Source: Candidatus Altimarinota bacterium
GTDB lineage: Bacteria; Patescibacteriota; Gracilibacteria; UBA4473
Direction: 5' to 3'
Length of the DNA stretch: 5,930 nucleotides
NCBI GenBank assembly: GCA_020630245.1
Contig: JAHDBZ010000012.1
Location: 1 to 5,930, forward strand
Both the position numbers and the translations under genes were made by a program. How positions within the stretch are numbered: the stretch's first letter is position 1; each line of letters opens with the position of its first letter. This document shows positions 5,165 through 5,930 of the stretch, piece after piece. The notes beneath the pieces were generated by a model. It saw only the letters and a list, made by a program, of their open reading frames with translations, did no database searches and had not been told where the DNA came from.

Positions 5165-5566
5165 ATGCTCAAACTTCGCCATCTTGCTCTCGCTGCCACC
5201 TTGGCCACAGCTACTGAAACTGCCAGTGCCCAACAGGCTCCAGAATTTCTCCGTGTAGACAATAACGATTTTGCCGAGACTTCCACCAAGAGTTTTCAAC
5301 TCAGTCTCGAAGAAATTGAAAAAAAAACTCTTCACTCTCTAAACAAAATCGGAGACGAACACGGCGACTGGCTCATTGAAGTCTCCAATGGGAGATTCCG
5401 AATAATCGAAGGAAAAACTGAAACCAGCTCTATATTTAATGTTTTGGAACAGACTGGACTCAATTATTTTAAAAACACTCCTTGTAAGGTGATTTCATTG
5501 CGAGTAGAAAAAGCAGTAATGACCGGAGAAAGCGTGGCAAAAGCTGATTGCCTAGAACAATCTTAA
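5165..5566 (+). CDS. Small predicted exported protein of unknown function
   Basis: Starting at ATG 5165, the 133-residue protein begins with a typical signal peptide: basic MLKLRH, a hydrophobic Ala/Leu/Thr segment (7-17) and an AxA site in TASA before QQAP (likely cleavage after Ala22). This supports 5165 over the in-frame GTG at 5135, which would put ten residues in front of the signal. The mature part is hydrophilic, about 111 residues. It has a charged stretch LSLEEIEKKTLHSLNKI (46-62), a likely beta segment WLIEVSNGRFRIIEG (69-83) and two cysteines (107 and 129) that could form a disulfide outside the cytoplasm. No lipobox Cys, transmembrane helix or known domain was seen. No SD precedes the ATG; a terminator-shaped dyad lies in the leader. 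Its stop codon overlaps that of the peptidase gene on the other strand. No function is proposed. Confidence 0.65.
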   Translation: MLKLRHLALAATLATATETASAQQAPEFLRVDNNDFAETSTKSFQLSLEEIEKKTLHSLNKIGDEHGDWLIEVSNGRFRIIEGKTETSSIFNVLEQTGLNYFKNTPCKVISLRVEKAVMTGESVAKADCLEQS

Positions 5567-5930
5567 TCCTGTTTCCAATCACCTTTATCTATATTCTCAA
5601 GGCAGGCTTGTAGCAGGTCCATAGTACCAGCAATGTCTGCCTTGTGACACATCTCAACCTCTTGATGCATATTACGCAGTGGCACTGAGATCCCGCCCGT
5701 GATACAACCGTGGGCCGTCATCATTTGCATAGCGGAAGCATCGGTTCCTCCGGCATCCATCGCTTCGATTTGAAAATTGATTTTTTGCTGCTTGGCCATT
5801 TTTTTCATGAAAGCCACCATCCGCGTGTCGGCAATCGTCATCCGATTCATGACATCGATGGAAGTTCCTTCTCCGAGTTTATTGATCTGTTGATGACTCG
5901 GCACACCCGGAATGTCATTGGCAAGGGTAA
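5563..5930 (-). CDS. M42-family metallo-aminopeptidase, C-terminal part
   Basis: The visible 122 residues are the C-terminal third of a protein whose frame is open to the right window edge (first visible residues TLANDIPGVPSHQQ); the GTG at 5904 is internal. The pattern LGEGTSIDVMN, MAKQQKINFQIE, AGGTDASAM, then ISVPLRNMHQEVEMCHKADI and a final helix LLQACLENI matches the end of M42 peptidases (glutamyl aminopeptidase / TET type). In that family the GGTDA segment lies at the active site and the His in P-R-x-x-H is a zinc or cobalt ligand; here it is PLRNMH, with Asn where Tyr is usual. Other metal ligands lie upstream, outside the window. Such enzymes are cytoplasmic, form large oligomers and trim peptides. 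A related M20/M28-like carboxypeptidase is less likely. Confidence 0.85.
   Translation of the reverse strand, partial: TLANDIPGVPSHQQINKLGEGTSIDVMNRMTIADTRMVAFMKKMAKQQKINFQIEAMDAGGTDASAMQMMTAHGCITGGISVPLRNMHQEVEMCHKADIAGTMDLLQACLENIDKGDWKQD

Noticed and set aside
5902..5904. GTG at 5904 as the start of a 113-residue peptidase
   Set aside because: The sequence matches only the C-terminal third of M42 enzymes and the frame is open to the right edge, so the gene is cut by the window.

Overview
The window is bacterial: uninterrupted ORFs in the standard bacterial code, operons with 1-3 nt gene junctions, and bacterial-type purine enzymes. The lineage cannot be fixed from the sequence. Several start codons have no recognisable Shine-Dalgarno (SD) sequence, and the purine genes are atypical, which would fit a deep uncultured group such as Patescibacteria; this is a low-confidence inference. 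The window runs off both ends, with a truncated gene at each edge.

Left part (1-1817, plus strand). The 3' part of a RicT/PSP1-family gene is followed by an A/T-rich class I SAM-dependent methyltransferase gene. Immediately after the methyltransferase stop codon lies a 72-bp degenerate second copy of the RicT C-terminal tail, ending at the equivalent stop codon. The methyltransferase is thus flanked by two copies of the ricT 3' end, which looks like the scar of an insertion or duplication. A gene-poor stretch of about 240 bp follows, containing five inverted repeats. One hides a near-perfect SD sequence in front of an 18-codon ORF; another is a perfect 20-bp palindrome next to the end of purH.

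Middle (1818-4999, minus strand). A compact purine operon is read right to left: purQ (glutaminase subunit of FGAM synthase, with a C-terminal extension of about 158 residues that ends in a PurS-like motif), a small GNAT acetyltransferase, and purH (bifunctional AICAR transformylase/IMP cyclohydrolase). purQ and the GNAT gene are 3 nt apart; the GNAT gene and purH overlap by one base (TAATG). PurQ acts at the FGAR amidation step and PurH at the last two steps to IMP; the target of the acetyltransferase is unknown.

Right part (5000-5930). A 165-bp divergent intergenic region contains possible back-to-back promoters and a 49-bp dyad with A and T tracts that has the shape of a terminator or attenuator. 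It leads into a small gene for a predicted exported protein of unknown function (plus strand). That gene meets, tail to tail, the 3' part of an M42-family metallo-aminopeptidase gene (minus strand); the two stop codons interlock over four bases.

No tRNA, rRNA, CRISPR array or complete insertion sequence was seen. The strongest unexplained signals are the duplicated ricT tail, the hairpin-rich stretch at 1588-1810, the extended PurQ and the terminator-shaped element in the divergent leader.
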